Assembly (NCBI GenBank): GCA_020160755.1
Contig: JAIUPN010000003.1
Span: 62,001 to 126,000, forward strand
Length of the DNA: 64,000 nucleotides
Source: Pseudomonadota bacterium
Lineage (GTDB): Bacteria > Pseudomonadota > Alphaproteobacteria > Sphingomonadales > Sphingomonadaceae
Reading direction: 5' to 3'
Shown here: positions 38,062 to 47,440 of the stretch, piece after piece
How the letters are laid out: each line of letters starts with the position of its first letter
Position numbering within the stretch: the first letter of the stretch is position 1
Position numbers and translations under genes: made by a program
The notes under the pieces: model-generated
Database searches by the model: none
Told to the model about the DNA's origin: nothing
What the model saw: only the letters and a program-made list of their open reading frames with translations

Positions 38062-40449
38062 TCAGCCGCGCAGCACCGCCCCGACCTTTGCCGCCGCCGC
38101 GACCACCTTGTCGGCGATCGCCTTCAGCTCGGTGTCGGTGAAACTCTTCTCCAGCGGTTGCAGTTCGACCTCGACCGCGAGGCTCACCTGCCCCTCTGGC
38201 ACACCCTGGCCCGCGAAGCGGTCGAACAGACGCGCGCCGGTGATGCCCGTCTTGTCGGCGCCGCGAATCGCGCGCACCAGATCGGCGGCGGTCAGGTTCG
38301 TGGGTGCGAGGAAGGCGAAGTCGCGGCGCACCGATTGCAGTGCGGGCGGAGTGAAAGCTGCGCGCGCGGGACCGCTCGCGCGCTTTGCCGGGATCGCATC
38401 GAGGAAAATCTGCACCGCCATCACAGGGCCATCGACGTCGAAGCCGCGCGTGAGCAGCGGGTGGAGCGCGCCGAACTCGGCGAGCACCGCCTTGGGGCCG
38501 AGGCGCAGCGTCGCCGACTGGCCGGGGTGCCAGATGCTGCCGGTCGTGACCGCCTCCATCACCTGCAAACGCTCGGCCGGTGCCCCCGCTGCTTCGAGCA
38601 GCGTGAGTGCCGCCGCCTTTGCATCGAAGGCATCGAAAGCCGCGGCTTTGCCTGCCTTCCAACCGCGCGCGCTCTTGTCGCCCGTCATCAGCATGGCAAG
38701 CGTCGGATGCTCGGCGTCCGCCAGATAACGTCGTCCGATCTCGAACAGGCGGATGCTGGTCGCGCCACGATTCTGGTTGCGCTGCGCCGCGGCGAGCAGG
38801 CCGGGAAGCAGCGACGGGCGCATGACCTTCAGGTCCTCGCTAATCGGATTGGCGAGCGACCAGGTGCCGCCGCCGAACGGTGCGGCCTCGGTCTCGCTGA
38901 TGAACGACCAGGTGACGGCTTCGTCGAATCCGGCGGCCGCGGCGGCGCGGCGCAGGCGGCGTTCGGTGAGCTGCTCGGCGGTTGCCGTCGGTTTGGCGAC
39001 GCCGTCTGTGCGCGGCAGCGGGGCCGACGCGATCGCGTCGAAGCCGGTGATGCGCGTGACCTCTTCGACCACGTCGGGGGCGCCGTCCATGTCGCGGCGC
39101 CAGCTCGGCACCGATACCTGCCAGCGGCCACCCTGTTCGATCACGCCGAAACCGAGCGCGGCGAGGATGTCCTTCTGCCGATCGGGCGCGATTTTGATCC
39201 CGCCGAGCGTGGCCGACAGCGACGGATCATAATCGATCGCCTTCACCTCGGCGGGCGGCGCGCCTGCGCGCGTGACCGTCGACGGCGTGCCGCCGCAGAT
39301 CGCGAGGACATGGCCGGTGACGATCGCGGTCGCATCGTCGAGGAAGGCCGGATCGACCCCGCGCTCGAAACGGCTGCGCGCGTCGCTGGTCAGAGCGAGC
39401 GCCTGTCCGGTGAGCGCGATACGTTCGGGGGTGAAATATGCGATTTCGAGCAGCACGTCGGTTGTCGTCTCGCTGCATCCGCTATGCTCGCCGCCCATGA
39501 TGCCGGCAATGTCGTGGACGCCGCTGTCGTCGGCGAGCACGGTCATCGTATCGGTGAGGCTGTATTCCTTGCCGTTAAGCGCAACGGCGGTTTCGCCGTT
39601 CTTCGCGCGCCGTGCGACGAGCGCGCCGGTGAGCGTCGCGCGATCATAGATATGGCTCGGGCGGCCGAGGTCGAACATCACATAATTGCTGATATCGACA
39701 AGCGCCGAGATCGAACGCTGGCCGACCGCTTCGAGGCGGCGGCGCATCCATTCGGGGGCAGTGCCGTTGGTGACGCCCGAAATCGTCCGGCCATAAAAGG
39801 CGGGGCAGCCCTCGGGATCGTCGGTCCGGATTTCGGTCGTGGGTGCACCCTCGCCGGCGATCGTCGGGATATCGAGCGGCTTCAGCGTGCCAAGCCCGGC
39901 GGCAGCCAGGTCGCGCGCGATCCCGCGGACGCCCATGCAGTCCTGCCGGTTCGGGGTGATCGAAATGTCGATCACCGGATCGCCCGCGCCGCTGTAGTCG
40001 GCAAATGGGGTGCCGATCGGCGCGTCGGCGGGCAGTTCGATGATCCCGTCATGGTCGTCGCCGAGTTCGAGCTCGCGCGTCGAGCACATCATGCCGTTCG
40101 ATTCGACACCGCGAACCGCTGCGACCTTCAGCTCCATGCCGTTCGCCGGCACGACCGCGCCGGGCAGGCCGAGCACGCCGATCAGGCCCGCGCGCGCATT
40201 GGGCGCGCCGCACACGACGGTGAGCGGCGCGCCGTCGTCGCCGGTGTCGACGGTCAGCACCTGCAACTTGTCGGCCTGCGGATGTTTCTCTGCGGTCAGC
40301 ACCTTCGCGACGCGGAACCCGGCAAGTTTCTCGGCCGGATTCTCGACGCCTTCGACCTCGTGGCCGATGCGGTTGAGCGTCGCGACAACATCGGCGACCC
40401 CATAGTCGCCATGCAGATGCTCGCGAAGCCAGTCGAGGGTGATCTTCAT
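38062..40449 (-). CDS. pheT: Phenylalanyl-tRNA synthetase beta subunit
   Basis: PheT (795 residues) pairs with PheS in an alpha2beta2 synthetase. An N-terminal tRNA-binding (EMAP-II-like) domain at about residues 40-150 includes [12 protein letters not shown] and [11 protein letters not shown]. The B3/B4 editing domain and the B5 DNA-binding-like domain follow. The C-terminal ferredoxin-like anticodon-binding domain contains [20 protein letters not shown]. The length is standard. Its ATG overlaps the pheS stop by four bases. Confidence 0.96.
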   Translation of the reverse strand: MKITLDWLREHLHGDYGVADVVATLNRIGHEVEGVENPAEKLAGFRVAKVLTAEKHPQADKLQVLTVDTGDDGAPLTVVCGAPNARAGLIGVLGLPGAVVPANGMELKVAAVRGVESNGMMCSTRELELGDDHDGIIELPADAPIGTPFADYSGAGDPVIDISITPNRQDCMGVRGIARDLAAAGLGTLKPLDIPTIAGEGAPTTEIRTDDPEGCPAFYGRTISGVTNGTAPEWMRRRLEAVGQRSISALVDISNYVMFDLGRPSHIYDRATLTGALVARRAKNGETAVALNGKEYSLTDTMTVLADDSGVHDIAGIMGGEHSGCSETTTDVLLEIAYFTPERIALTGQALALTSDARSRFERGVDPAFLDDATAIVTGHVLAICGGTPSTVTRAGAPPAEVKAIDYDPSLSATLGGIKIAPDRQKDILAALGFGVIEQGGRWQVSVPSWRRDMDGAPDVVEEVTRITGFDAIASAPLPRTDGVAKPTATAEQLTERRLRRAAAAAGFDEAVTWSFISETEAAPFGGGTWSLANPISEDLKVMRPSLLPGLLAAAQRNQNRGATSIRLFEIGRRYLADAEHPTLAMLMTGDKSARGWKAGKAAAFDAFDAKAAALTLLEAAGAPAERLQVMEAVTTGSIWHPGQSATLRLGPKAVLAEFGALHPLLTRGFDVDGPVMAVQIFLDAIPAKRASGPARAAFTPPALQSVRRDFAFLAPTNLTAADLVRAIRGADKTGITGARLFDRFAGQGVPEGQVSLAVEVELQPLEKSFTDTELKAIADKVVAAAAKVGAVLRG

Positions 40450-41540
40450 GCCGAAATCCCCCCGCTCAGCGTCGGTACCGACAGCGCGCCGAACCCGTAA
40501 TGCGACAGCCAGCGAAGATCGCCGTCGAAGAAAGCACGTAGGTCATCCATGCCATATTTCAGCATCGCCAGCCGGTCGACGCCGACCCCGAAGGCAAAGC
40601 CTTGCCACTCGTCGGGATCGAGCCCGCAGTTCGCGATCACGCGGCGGTTGACCATGCCGCTGCCGAGGAGTTCCATCCAGGCATGGCCTTCGTCGTCGCC
40701 GTTGCCGCCGACGATCCGGCGGCCTTTTTCCTGCTTATAGCCGACGTCGACCTCGGCCGAGGGTTCGGTGAAGGGGAAGTAGGAGGGGCGCAGGCGCAGC
40801 ACGATGTCGTCGCGTTCGAAATAGGCCTTGAGGAAGGTTTCGAGCGTCCATTTGAGGTGGCCCATATGGATGTTGCGATCGATCACGAGCCCTTCGACCT
40901 GATGGAACATCGGGGTGTGCGTCGCATCGCTGTCGCTGCGATAGACGCGTCCGGGCGCGATGATGCGGATCGGCGGCTCCTCGCTCATCATCGTACGGAT
41001 CTGCACCGGCGAGGTATGCGTGCGCAGCAGCATCGCGCGGCCTTCGGCGTCCTTGTCGGGGAAATAGAAGGTGTCGTGCATCGCACGCGCGGGGTGCGTT
41101 TCGGGAATGTTGAGCGCGGTGAAGTTGCGCCAGTCGTCTTCGATCTCGGGACCCGTCGCGACCGCGAAGCCCATGTCTGCGAAGATTTCGGCGAGCTCGT
41201 CCATCACCTGGCTGACCGGATGAACGCTGCCGCGCGGCGCCGTGTCGGCGGGCAGCGACATGTCGATCGTTTCGGCCGCGAGTTTGACGTCGAGTTCGGC
41301 GGCGTCGAGCGCGGCCTTGCGAGCGCCCAGCGCGGCGGTGACCGTTTCGCGCAGGGTGTGGATCCGCGGACCCTGTGCCTGCCGTTCCTCGGGGGACATG
41401 CCGCCCAGCGTCTTGAGCAGCGCGGTGATGCTGCCCGCCTTGCCAAGCGCGGAGACGCGCAGCGCTTCGACCGCGCCCGCGTCGGCCGCTGCTTCAATCT
41501 CGCTCACCAGCTGGGCCTGGATGGCCTCGATATCGCTCAT
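40446..41540 (-). CDS. pheS: Phenylalanyl-tRNA synthetase alpha subunit
   Basis: PheS (364 residues) is the catalytic class II subunit. An N-terminal coiled-coil precedes [20 protein letters not shown]; motif 2 is in [10 protein letters not shown] and the Phe-binding region near [10 protein letters not shown]; motif 3 is [20 protein letters not shown]. It is coupled to pheT. The 168-base upstream gap has two GGTCAAG (TTGACC on the minus strand) copies at 41602-41608 and 41659-41665, possible tandem -35 elements. I saw no Phe-rich leader peptide. Confidence 0.96.
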   Translation of the reverse strand: MSDIEAIQAQLVSEIEAAADAGAVEALRVSALGKAGSITALLKTLGGMSPEERQAQGPRIHTLRETVTAALGARKAALDAAELDVKLAAETIDMSLPADTAPRGSVHPVSQVMDELAEIFADMGFAVATGPEIEDDWRNFTALNIPETHPARAMHDTFYFPDKDAEGRAMLLRTHTSPVQIRTMMSEEPPIRIIAPGRVYRSDSDATHTPMFHQVEGLVIDRNIHMGHLKWTLETFLKAYFERDDIVLRLRPSYFPFTEPSAEVDVGYKQEKGRRIVGGNGDDEGHAWMELLGSGMVNRRVIANCGLDPDEWQGFAFGVGVDRLAMLKYGMDDLRAFFDGDLRWLSHYGFGALSVPTLSGGISA

Positions 41541-41708
41541 CGTCGTTCGTCCTGTTCCGGCGGCGCCGTCGCTGCCGGCCTTGTGTTTCGTGCGTCTCGT
41601 GGGTCAAGCGGCTGCCCGCGCGTCCGTTGCCAGCCGCTTGCACCGAAGGCGCGGCGCGGGTCAAGTCTTGCGGTGCGACGCGCGGCGGAAAACCGGGCTA
41701 TGCGGCGG

Positions 41709-42611
41709 TTATCCCTCGGGCTGGTGCAGCCCCTGGACCGCGGCCCCCGCAGCGGCAGCGCGCGCCACTGCGGCGGCGCCCAATATCGGCTTGGGGCGCG
41801 CGGCATAGTCGCGCGGGCTCATCCCCATGAAACGCTGGAAGTCGCGGGTGAATTGCGCCTGATCGTAATAATGATGATCCATCGTGTCGATCCACGCCAT
41901 CGACGGATCGAGCATGAAACGGCCGAGCGAACGCAGGAAGCGCTGACGGCGCAGGAGCAGCTTGGGCGAGAAGCCGAAGGCGCGGTGGCTGAGCCGTTCG
42001 ATCGAGCGTTCGGACAGCGCGAGTTTGGCCGAGAGGTCGGCAACGCTCGACAGCTCGTCGTCGACCAGCGCCCGGTGCGCGGCGAGGATGGCCGGATCGT
42101 CGGGCGGCGCATGGGGGAGAAGCGCGCAGAAATGGGCGTCGATCAGCGCGACGGCGGCGTCGACGTCATTGACCTGCCGCAGCGCTGCGGCGAGCGGCGC
42201 GAAAGACGCGAAGGCCGGGTGCGCGTCGCCGTCGCACGACCTGTCGGCCAGCTCGTCGGCGGGCAGGGAGAGGAATTTGGCCCAGCCCATCGGGAGGACG
42301 CCGATGCCCCAGAGGCGCATGTTGCCCGCCGCGAAATAGGTCGCGTGGCTGGTCGGGCCGGTCACGACGAAGCGCGGGGCGGGTTCGGCCGGGCGTCCGC
42401 CGACCGCCGCGAGCGGGGCCTCGCCCTCGATAAACCGCATATTCGCCCATTCGGGGTGCAGACGGTCCTCGACGCGCGCGCCGCCGGGAACTGCGACCTC
42501 GGTGAGGTAGATGGTGCTGAGATAGGGGCGCAGTGCCGGCGACAGGGGGAAGAAGCGCGTCGCGACGTGCGCGCTGGCCGGAAGGTGGGGGGATGCGTCG
42601 CTGTGCGGCAT
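41709..42611 (-). CDS. AraC-family transcriptional regulator
   Basis: A 300-residue regulator with an unannotated N-terminal sensing part (about 1-185). The C-terminal AraC double helix-turn-helix spans about residues 195-280. It includes SVADLSAKLALSERSIERLS as the first helix-turn-helix and YDQAQFTRDFQRFMGMSPRD as the second, with the canonical F-x-R-x-F-K/Q and G-x-S-P. The ligand and targets are unknown. It interrupts the rpmI-rplT to pheS-pheT distance common in bacteria. Confidence 0.85.
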   Translation of the reverse strand: MPHSDASPHLPASAHVATRFFPLSPALRPYLSTIYLTEVAVPGGARVEDRLHPEWANMRFIEGEAPLAAVGGRPAEPAPRFVVTGPTSHATYFAAGNMRLWGIGVLPMGWAKFLSLPADELADRSCDGDAHPAFASFAPLAAALRQVNDVDAAVALIDAHFCALLPHAPPDDPAILAAHRALVDDELSSVADLSAKLALSERSIERLSHRAFGFSPKLLLRRQRFLRSLGRFMLDPSMAWIDTMDHHYYDQAQFTRDFQRFMGMSPRDYAARPKPILGAAAVARAAAAGAAVQGLHQPEG

Positions 42612-43051
42612 GCTGTCCCATTTTAGCCGCCGAAGTACATGAAAAACAATGTCCCGGTGCCGATATTTGTCGGGTTCTTACAATTTTACTCGCATCGGCT
42701 GCGGCATAGTTGCGTGGTCCGCTTCGAAAGGGGCGTGCGAGGAGAATCGCGGCGTGACGCCAGGGGATGGGGCTTGGCGGGGACCTGAAATAAACGACTG
42801 ATTTTCCGAGCTTCGTTCCGGCCGTCAGCTTTCTGCGACCCACGGCTATTCGGATCGGACGGGGGGCGATGGTTTCCACTGGAACCATTGTCGGGGCGGT
42901 GCAGGGCGAGAGCCCGGCGCCGCCTCTTCCTTTTTTCAGCGCTTCCGGGGCACCGGCCCGAGTCTGGGCGATCGATGGGGGGCTTGCAACCAGCCGGATC
43001 GGGGACCACCATCGCGAGACCCGGCAGGGGCCGGGTCGAAGGGGAGTTGCC
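42612..43051. other. 440-bp intergenic region with hairpins, no gene seen
   Basis: This lies between divergent starts of the AraC-type regulator and the Kazal lipoprotein. ATGGTTTCCA (42869-42878) with TGGAACCAT (42880-42888) forms one dyad. GACCCGGC-AGGG-GCCGGGTC (43018-43037) is a perfect 8-bp hairpin just before the Kazal ribosome site. Open frames across it lack family resemblance, ribosome sites and normal codon bias. It probably holds both promoters and a long 5' leader. Confidence 0.4.
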
Positions 43052-43291
43052 ATGAAACTTTCTGCACTATCGGCTATTGGTTTTGTCACGGTCTTCCTCA
43101 CAACCGGATGTGTGGAAGACATGCCGCGTCCGGAACGTCCGCGCCCCGAAAGGCCGATGGCCTGCACGCAGGAATATGCGCCGGTCTGCGCGGTGAAGCG
43201 TGGAAAGCGCAAGACGTTCAGCAATGCCTGCATGGCACGGGCCGAGCGATATACGGTCGTCAGCGGACAGGCCTGCAACAGCACGCAGTAA
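43052..43291 (+). CDS. Small Kazal-type protease-inhibitor-like lipoprotein
   Basis: A 79-residue exported protein. The signal peptide ends in LTTGC with probable lipidation at Cys20, and a Pro/Arg-rich linker follows. A four-cysteine Kazal-like domain reads CTQEYAPVCAVKRGKRKTFS, then NAC, closing with SGQAC. Kazal domains inhibit serine proteases, and bacterial lipidated versions may protect the envelope. No partner is adjacent; the window's own S8 protease is a possible but unproven target. GGGGAG precedes the ATG, behind a hairpin. A terminator follows. Confidence 0.7.
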   Translation: MKLSALSAIGFVTVFLTTGCVEDMPRPERPRPERPMACTQEYAPVCAVKRGKRKTFSNACMARAERYTVVSGQACNSTQ

Positions 43292-43311
43292 AGAAGCGTG
43301 AAGTCCCAAAG

Positions 43312-43348
43312 AAAAAGGGCGGCCCCGCCGGGACCGCCCTTGTTTCGT
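43312..43348. terminator. Bidirectional terminator (Kazal gene / rplT)
   Basis: AAGGGCGGCCCC (43315-43326) pairs with GGGACCGCCCTT (43330-43341) with one mismatch around a GCC loop. The minus-strand read-out ends in TTTTTC, making it a good terminator for rplT; the plus-strand tail GTTTCGTT is weaker. Confidence 0.75.
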
Positions 43349-43367
43349 TCGCTTGGCTGAAGAAGCG

Positions 43368-43733
43368 TCAGGCTGCCTTGGGCAGCGCCGCCTTCGCCTG
43401 CGCGATGATCGCGGTGAACACGCCACCTTCGTTCATCGCGAGGTCGGCCATGACCTTGCGGTCGAGCTCGATCCCGGCCAGCTTCACGCCGTGCATGAAC
43501 TGCGAATAGGTCAGGCCTTCGGCGCGAACCGCAGCGTTGATGCGCTGGATCCACAGACCGCGGAACGACCGCTTCTTAACCTTACGGTCGCGATAGGCGT
43601 ATTGGCCGGCCTTTTCGACCGCCTGCTTGGCGACACGAATGGTGTTCTTGCGACGGCCATAATAGCCCTTCGCCTGTTCCAATACGCGTTTGTGCTTGGC
43701 GCGCGTGGTGACGCCGCGTTTGATGCGTGACAT
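43368..43733 (-). CDS. rplT: 50S ribosomal protein L20
   Basis: L20 (121 residues) is a 23S-binding assembly protein that in other bacteria represses the infC-rpmI-rplT operon. [20 protein letters not shown], then [20 protein letters not shown] and the [20 protein letters not shown] segment identify it. It starts 13 bases after rpmI. infC is not next to it. Confidence 0.97.
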   Translation of the reverse strand: MSRIKRGVTTRAKHKRVLEQAKGYYGRRKNTIRVAKQAVEKAGQYAYRDRKVKKRSFRGLWIQRINAAVRAEGLTYSQFMHGVKLAGIELDRKVMADLAMNEGGVFTAIIAQAKAALPKAA

Positions 43734-43746
43734 GCCTTAGCGCTCC

Positions 43747-43950
43747 TTACTTCAGGCCGTAGGGCGCCCAGAGGCGCACATGGGCCACATCCGAATCGCT
43801 GAGCACGCTGGTGCCGCGGTTGGTGCGGATATATTTCGAATTGTGCGAAATCAGGCGGTGGCGCTTGCCGGCGACGCCGTGCTTCACCTTGCCCGAGGCG
43901 GTGAATTTGAAGCGTTTCTTCACACCGCTCTTGGTCTTCAACTTGGGCAT
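43747..43950 (-). CDS. rpmI: 50S ribosomal protein L35
   Basis: L35 (67 residues) is a small basic 50S protein. It begins [20 protein letters not shown] and includes [20 protein letters not shown], typical of the family. The AAAGGAG ribosome site precedes the start on the minus strand. A candidate promoter lies about 80 bases upstream, leaving a leader that could carry regulation. Confidence 0.97.
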   Translation of the reverse strand: MPKLKTKSGVKKRFKFTASGKVKHGVAGKRHRLISHNSKYIRTNRGTSVLSDSDVAHVRLWAPYGLK

Positions 43951-44027
43951 TTTGGTCTCCTTTGGAAGTCCGTTTGCGTATCGGCCTGGCAGCCCTTTCA
44001 GCCAGCCGACACAATCGGAAGGCGCGC

Positions 44028-44055
44028 GCCTAGACGGATTCGCTTAGGAATGCAA
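44028..44055 (-). promoter_or_regulatory. Candidate promoter of rpmI-rplT
   Basis: On the minus strand TTGCAT (44055-44050), a 16-base spacer and CTAGGC (44033-44028) are followed by GCGCGCC. This is one of the best copies of the promoter shape seen in the window. Confidence 0.5.
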
Positions 44056-44103
44056 GCGCGGCGGGCTAGATTGCGGCTCCACCTTCGAAAGGGAGCGAGT
44101 CGC

Positions 44104-44511
44104 ATGAGCGAGGAATATTGTGCCATGAAAGGCGTCGTCCCGCATCTGACGATCCGGGACAATCGCGCGGCCGAGGCGATCGATTTCTACGCCCGCGCCT
44201 TCGGCGCCACCGAAAGCGGGCGCCACATGGCCGAAGACGGCAAGCGTATCATGCATGCGCATCTGGATCTCAATGGCGGATCGTTGATGCTCAACGATGA
44301 TTTCCCCGAAATGATGGGCGGCGCGGCATCGCCGCCGGCGGGGGTCGGGCTGCATCTCGACGTGGCCGATGCCGATGCCGCATGGGAAAAAGCGCTTGCG
44401 GCGGGTGCGACGGTGCGTTTCCCGCTCGACAACCAGTTCTGGGGCCAGCGTTACGGCCAGGTCACCGACCCGTTCGGCCATATCTGGTCGATCGGCGGGC
44501 CGGTCACCTAG
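44104..44511 (+). CDS. VOC-family (glyoxalase/PhnB-like) protein
   Basis: A 135-residue protein of the vicinal oxygen chelate superfamily, resembling PhnB-type proteins. It contains HLTIRDNRAAEAIDFYARAF near the N-terminus, GGSLMLNDDFPE in the middle and WGQRYGQVTDPFGHIWSIGG near the C-terminus, the usual paired beta-alpha-beta-beta-beta modules. Metal and substrate are unknown. The ATG at 44104 follows AAGGGAGCG. It is divergent from rpmI. Confidence 0.85.
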   Translation: MSEEYCAMKGVVPHLTIRDNRAAEAIDFYARAFGATESGRHMAEDGKRIMHAHLDLNGGSLMLNDDFPEMMGGAASPPAGVGLHLDVADADAAWEKALAAGATVRFPLDNQFWGQRYGQVTDPFGHIWSIGGPVT

Positions 44512-44540
44512 GGGCGGGATCCTTGGGCTAGCCGGCGATT

Positions 44541-44891
44541 CTAGAAGCTCGCGCCGTCGACCTTCTGGATATTCAGCGCATCGAGGTCGGCGGCGGGGAC
44601 GCAGCGCAGATTGACCGCCGCCATCTTCGATCCGTCGGGGCCTGTGCCGACCGAAAAACTCTGGCAACCGCATGTCGCGCAGAACCGATGGTCGATATTA
44701 TGCTTGTTGAAGCGGTACGAGGTGAGCTGGTCGGCGCCGCTCTCCAGCCGGAACCGGTCGATCGGTACGAAGGTCAGGAGGAAGCCCTTGCGCCGGCAGT
44801 GCGAGCAGTTGCAGCTCATCGCGGTGTCCGGAATCTCGCCCTCGACCGTGTAGGTCACCGCGCCGCAATGGCAGCTTCCTTCAAAAGCCAT
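44541..44891 (-). CDS. GFA-family zinc protein
   Basis: A 116-residue protein of the GFA (glutathione-dependent formaldehyde-activating-like) family. The zinc ligands are in GSCHCGAVTY near the N-terminus, MSCNCSHCRRKGF and FCATCGCQSF. Despite the name, many members have no shown link to formaldehyde. It lies 17 bases after the inositol-phosphatase-family gene on the same strand, so the two are probably co-transcribed. Confidence 0.87.
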   Translation of the reverse strand: MAFEGSCHCGAVTYTVEGEIPDTAMSCNCSHCRRKGFLLTFVPIDRFRLESGADQLTSYRFNKHNIDHRFCATCGCQSFSVGTGPDGSKMAAVNLRCVPAADLDALNIQKVDGASF

Positions 44892-44907
44892 GCTCGTTCT
44901 TCTCCGT

Positions 44908-45687
44908 TCAGTGGTGGCAGGCGAGTCCCTCGATCACGTCTTCGAGCCGTGCGGGGTCGCCGAGCGCGATGACATGTCCCGAGCTGTCGGCGCTCAGCGG
45001 GTCGCCGTTCCAGTCGCACATCGTTCCGCCCGCACCCTCGACGATCGGCGCGAGGGCGGCGAAGTCGTGGAGCTTCAACCCCGCTTCGACGATGAGGTCG
45101 ATATGCCCGCTGGCAAGCAGGCCGTAGTTGTAGCAATCGCCGCCAAAGACCATCCGCTTGTGCGATGTTTTCGCTGCCAGCGCCATGAAATGCTCGCCGT
45201 CATGGTCGCTGAAATATTGCGGCCCGGTCGTCGCGAGCACCGCGTCAGCCAGATCGCGGCAAGGCCGGGTGCGGGCGGGCGTGCCGTTGAACAGAGTCGG
45301 TTGTCCCATGGCGCCGACCCAGCGTTCGCCGGCGATCGGCTGATCGATGATACCGAGCACCGGCCAGCCGTCCTGGAGCAGCGCGATCAGGGTGCCGAAG
45401 ATCGGCCGCCCCGCCATGAAGCTGACGGTGCCGTCGATCGGGTCGAGCACCCACTGGCGCGACGCTTCGGGGCGTTCGGCGCCATATTCCTCACCGATGA
45501 TGCCGTCGCGCGGCGCTTCGGCGTCAAGCAGGCGGCGCATCGCGGTCTCGGCGGCGCGATCGGCTTCGGTGACGGGCGAGGCATCGTCCTTGGCTTCGTG
45601 CTGATAGGCGGATCGGAACAGCGGGCGAATGGCGGCGCCCGCGGCGTCGGCAAGGCGGTTGGCGAGGGCGATATCTTCGGCGCGCAT
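44908..45687 (-). CDS. hisN: Inositol monophosphatase family protein, probable histidinol-phosphatase
   Basis: A 259-residue Mg-dependent phosphatase of the IMPase superfamily. Metal ligands are in GIIGEEYG (Glu66, Glu67) and WVLDPIDGTVSF (Asp82, Asp85), with the C-terminal LKLHDFAALAPIVEGAGG carrying the last aspartate. The sequence resembles the histidinol-phosphatase (HisN) branch used by alphaproteobacteria and actinobacteria, but inositol-phosphate hydrolysis cannot be excluded. The start at 45687 has GGAG five bases before it; an upstream ATG at 45708 is possible. Confidence 0.82.
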   Translation of the reverse strand: MRAEDIALANRLADAAGAAIRPLFRSAYQHEAKDDASPVTEADRAAETAMRRLLDAEAPRDGIIGEEYGAERPEASRQWVLDPIDGTVSFMAGRPIFGTLIALLQDGWPVLGIIDQPIAGERWVGAMGQPTLFNGTPARTRPCRDLADAVLATTGPQYFSDHDGEHFMALAAKTSHKRMVFGGDCYNYGLLASGHIDLIVEAGLKLHDFAALAPIVEGAGGTMCDWNGDPLSADSSGHVIALGDPARLEDVIEGLACHH

Positions 45688-45741
45688 GGGGGCTCCAATG
45701 GGTGGCAATCAAAGGCCAATGCCATGCCTTCCGGCGCGAGG

Positions 45742-47337
45742 CTAGAGGAGCCAGTCGATCGGCAGGTGCGAGAGGAGCCACACGGTGGTGCGGTTCCACG
45801 CGGTGGTTCCGGGTTCGACGGTGAGGACGCCCTGCCTTCCGTCGGCCGTGTCGCCCCATTGCAACTCGCCTGCTGACGACAGGGTGACGGCATAGCTGTG
45901 ATCGGGCAGGCGCTCGCGCAGTCCGTCGGCGACGAGGCCCGACAGATAGGGGCTGTCGATCAGGAAGCCCATCTCGCAATTGAGTTCGGCGGAGCGTGGG
46001 TCGAAGTTGAACGAGCCGACAAACAGCTTTCGCCGGTCGATGACAAAGGTCTTGGCGTGCAGGCTCTCGCCGCCACCGCTGAACCGGGTTGCACTATGCG
46101 CGGTGTCCTCCGTGCGCCCCTTCGGTCCCCGGCGCACTTCGAACAGGTGGACCCCCGCTGCGAGCAGGGGTTTGCGTTTCTTGACATAGCCGGCGTGAAC
46201 CAGCGGCACGTCGGTCACCGCGAAACTGTTGGTCACGACCAGCGTGTCGACCCCGTGCCGCGCGAGGCCGGTCAGCAGGCTGGTGCCCGATTTCGCCGGA
46301 ACGAAATAGCCCGACACGAGGTCGAAGCTGCCTTCTGCCCCGGCGATCACCGGCTTCAGCCGGTTGATGAGCAGCGATTCGGGCGGCTCGGCGCCCAGCG
46401 CCTTGGCCGGATCGTCGCTGAACAACCGGACGTCGGTCCATTGCCAATTCAGCGTCTGCGCCATCGCATCGCGGATGAAGGCGGTTCCGGCGATCGCTTC
46501 GCGATATTGCCGCCCGCGCGTGCTGTTCGATTCGGGCGGGTCACGCAGCGTCGTCATCGGTTTCGCGCGATCGGCGGCGATCAGCAGTTCGGCGGGATAG
46601 GCCGAACGGCTGTTCCAATATTGGTCGAACTGCGCGGATACGGCGGGCAGCACCGCGCCGATCGCGAGCGCATCCATGTCGATGAACAGGCCGTCCTGTT
46701 CGGCGCCGAAATATTCGTCGCCGACGTTGCGACCGCCGACGATCGTCACCGCGCCGTCGATGGTGAGCGACTTGTTGTGCATGCGCCGGTTGAGTCGCGG
46801 AAAGGCGAAAAGATAATTGGCCGCGCGGACGCGCCGCAGGGTCAGCGGGTTGAACAGGCGCACCTCGATTCCGGGATGCGCATTGGCGCCCGCCAGCATC
46901 GGGTCGAGCCCGGCGGTGGTATTGTCGTCGATGAGCAGACGGACGTGTACGCCGCGATCCGCGGCACGCACGAGTTCGGCGAGCAGTATGCGTCCCGACA
47001 GGTCGTTGTTCCAGATATAATATTGCAGATCGACCGACCGCTCGGCGGCGCGGATCATTTCGACCCGCGCGGCGAAGGCGTCGAGCGCGTCGGGGAGCAG
47101 ATAGATGCCGCTCATCCCCGGATGCCGCGCCGCGACCGGCGCTATCGCCGCGGCGATCGGCGTGTCCCGCCCGTCAAGGGCCGTGCTCGCGCGTCGGCCG
47201 TCGAGCGACGGGAGCGGGAAGGCCGCCCACAGCGCAAGGGCGAGCAGCGCGAAGCTTCCGGTCAGGAAGATCAGCGAGACGATCATGCGCCGGACGATCC
47301 GCCGCCGGCGCTGAGGACTCCGTTCAGGCAACCGCAT
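45742..47337 (-). CDS. Phospholipase D-family protein (cardiolipin-synthase-like)
   Basis: A membrane-anchored protein of 531 residues. An Arg-rich start is followed by one hydrophobic segment, IVSLIFLTGSFALLALALWA. Two PLD catalytic HxKxxxxD motifs follow, HNKSLTID (about residue 186) and HAKTFVID (about 426), each with downstream Gly/Ser/Asn residues. Such proteins make cardiolipin or cleave phosphodiesters. ATGs at 47337 and 47286 are both possible and neither has a strong ribosome site; 47337 keeps the positive residues before the membrane segment. Confidence 0.85.
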   Translation of the reverse strand: MRLPERSPQRRRRIVRRMIVSLIFLTGSFALLALALWAAFPLPSLDGRRASTALDGRDTPIAAAIAPVAARHPGMSGIYLLPDALDAFAARVEMIRAAERSVDLQYYIWNNDLSGRILLAELVRAADRGVHVRLLIDDNTTAGLDPMLAGANAHPGIEVRLFNPLTLRRVRAANYLFAFPRLNRRMHNKSLTIDGAVTIVGGRNVGDEYFGAEQDGLFIDMDALAIGAVLPAVSAQFDQYWNSRSAYPAELLIAADRAKPMTTLRDPPESNSTRGRQYREAIAGTAFIRDAMAQTLNWQWTDVRLFSDDPAKALGAEPPESLLINRLKPVIAGAEGSFDLVSGYFVPAKSGTSLLTGLARHGVDTLVVTNSFAVTDVPLVHAGYVKKRKPLLAAGVHLFEVRRGPKGRTEDTAHSATRFSGGGESLHAKTFVIDRRKLFVGSFNFDPRSAELNCEMGFLIDSPYLSGLVADGLRERLPDHSYAVTLSSAGELQWGDTADGRQGVLTVEPGTTAWNRTTVWLLSHLPIDWLL

Positions 47338-47440
47338 TCGCCATTGTCGTGCATCGCCCCCGCCGCGTCTCCAAGCCTCGCTTGGGCCAAGACTGGGCGC
47401 AAAGCGGCGCCAAGGCAATGCGTTGATTTCGGCGCGGGGC

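Noticed and set aside
36985..40500. A 1171-codon plus-strand frame across the esterase and pheT genes
   Set aside because: It is the antisense shadow of pheT and the esterase, without a ribosome site or recognisable domain.
42166..43554. A 462-codon minus-strand frame across the AraC/Kazal region
   Set aside because: It crosses a terminator and the antisense of the Kazal gene, and only re-reads the AraC-family gene out of frame.
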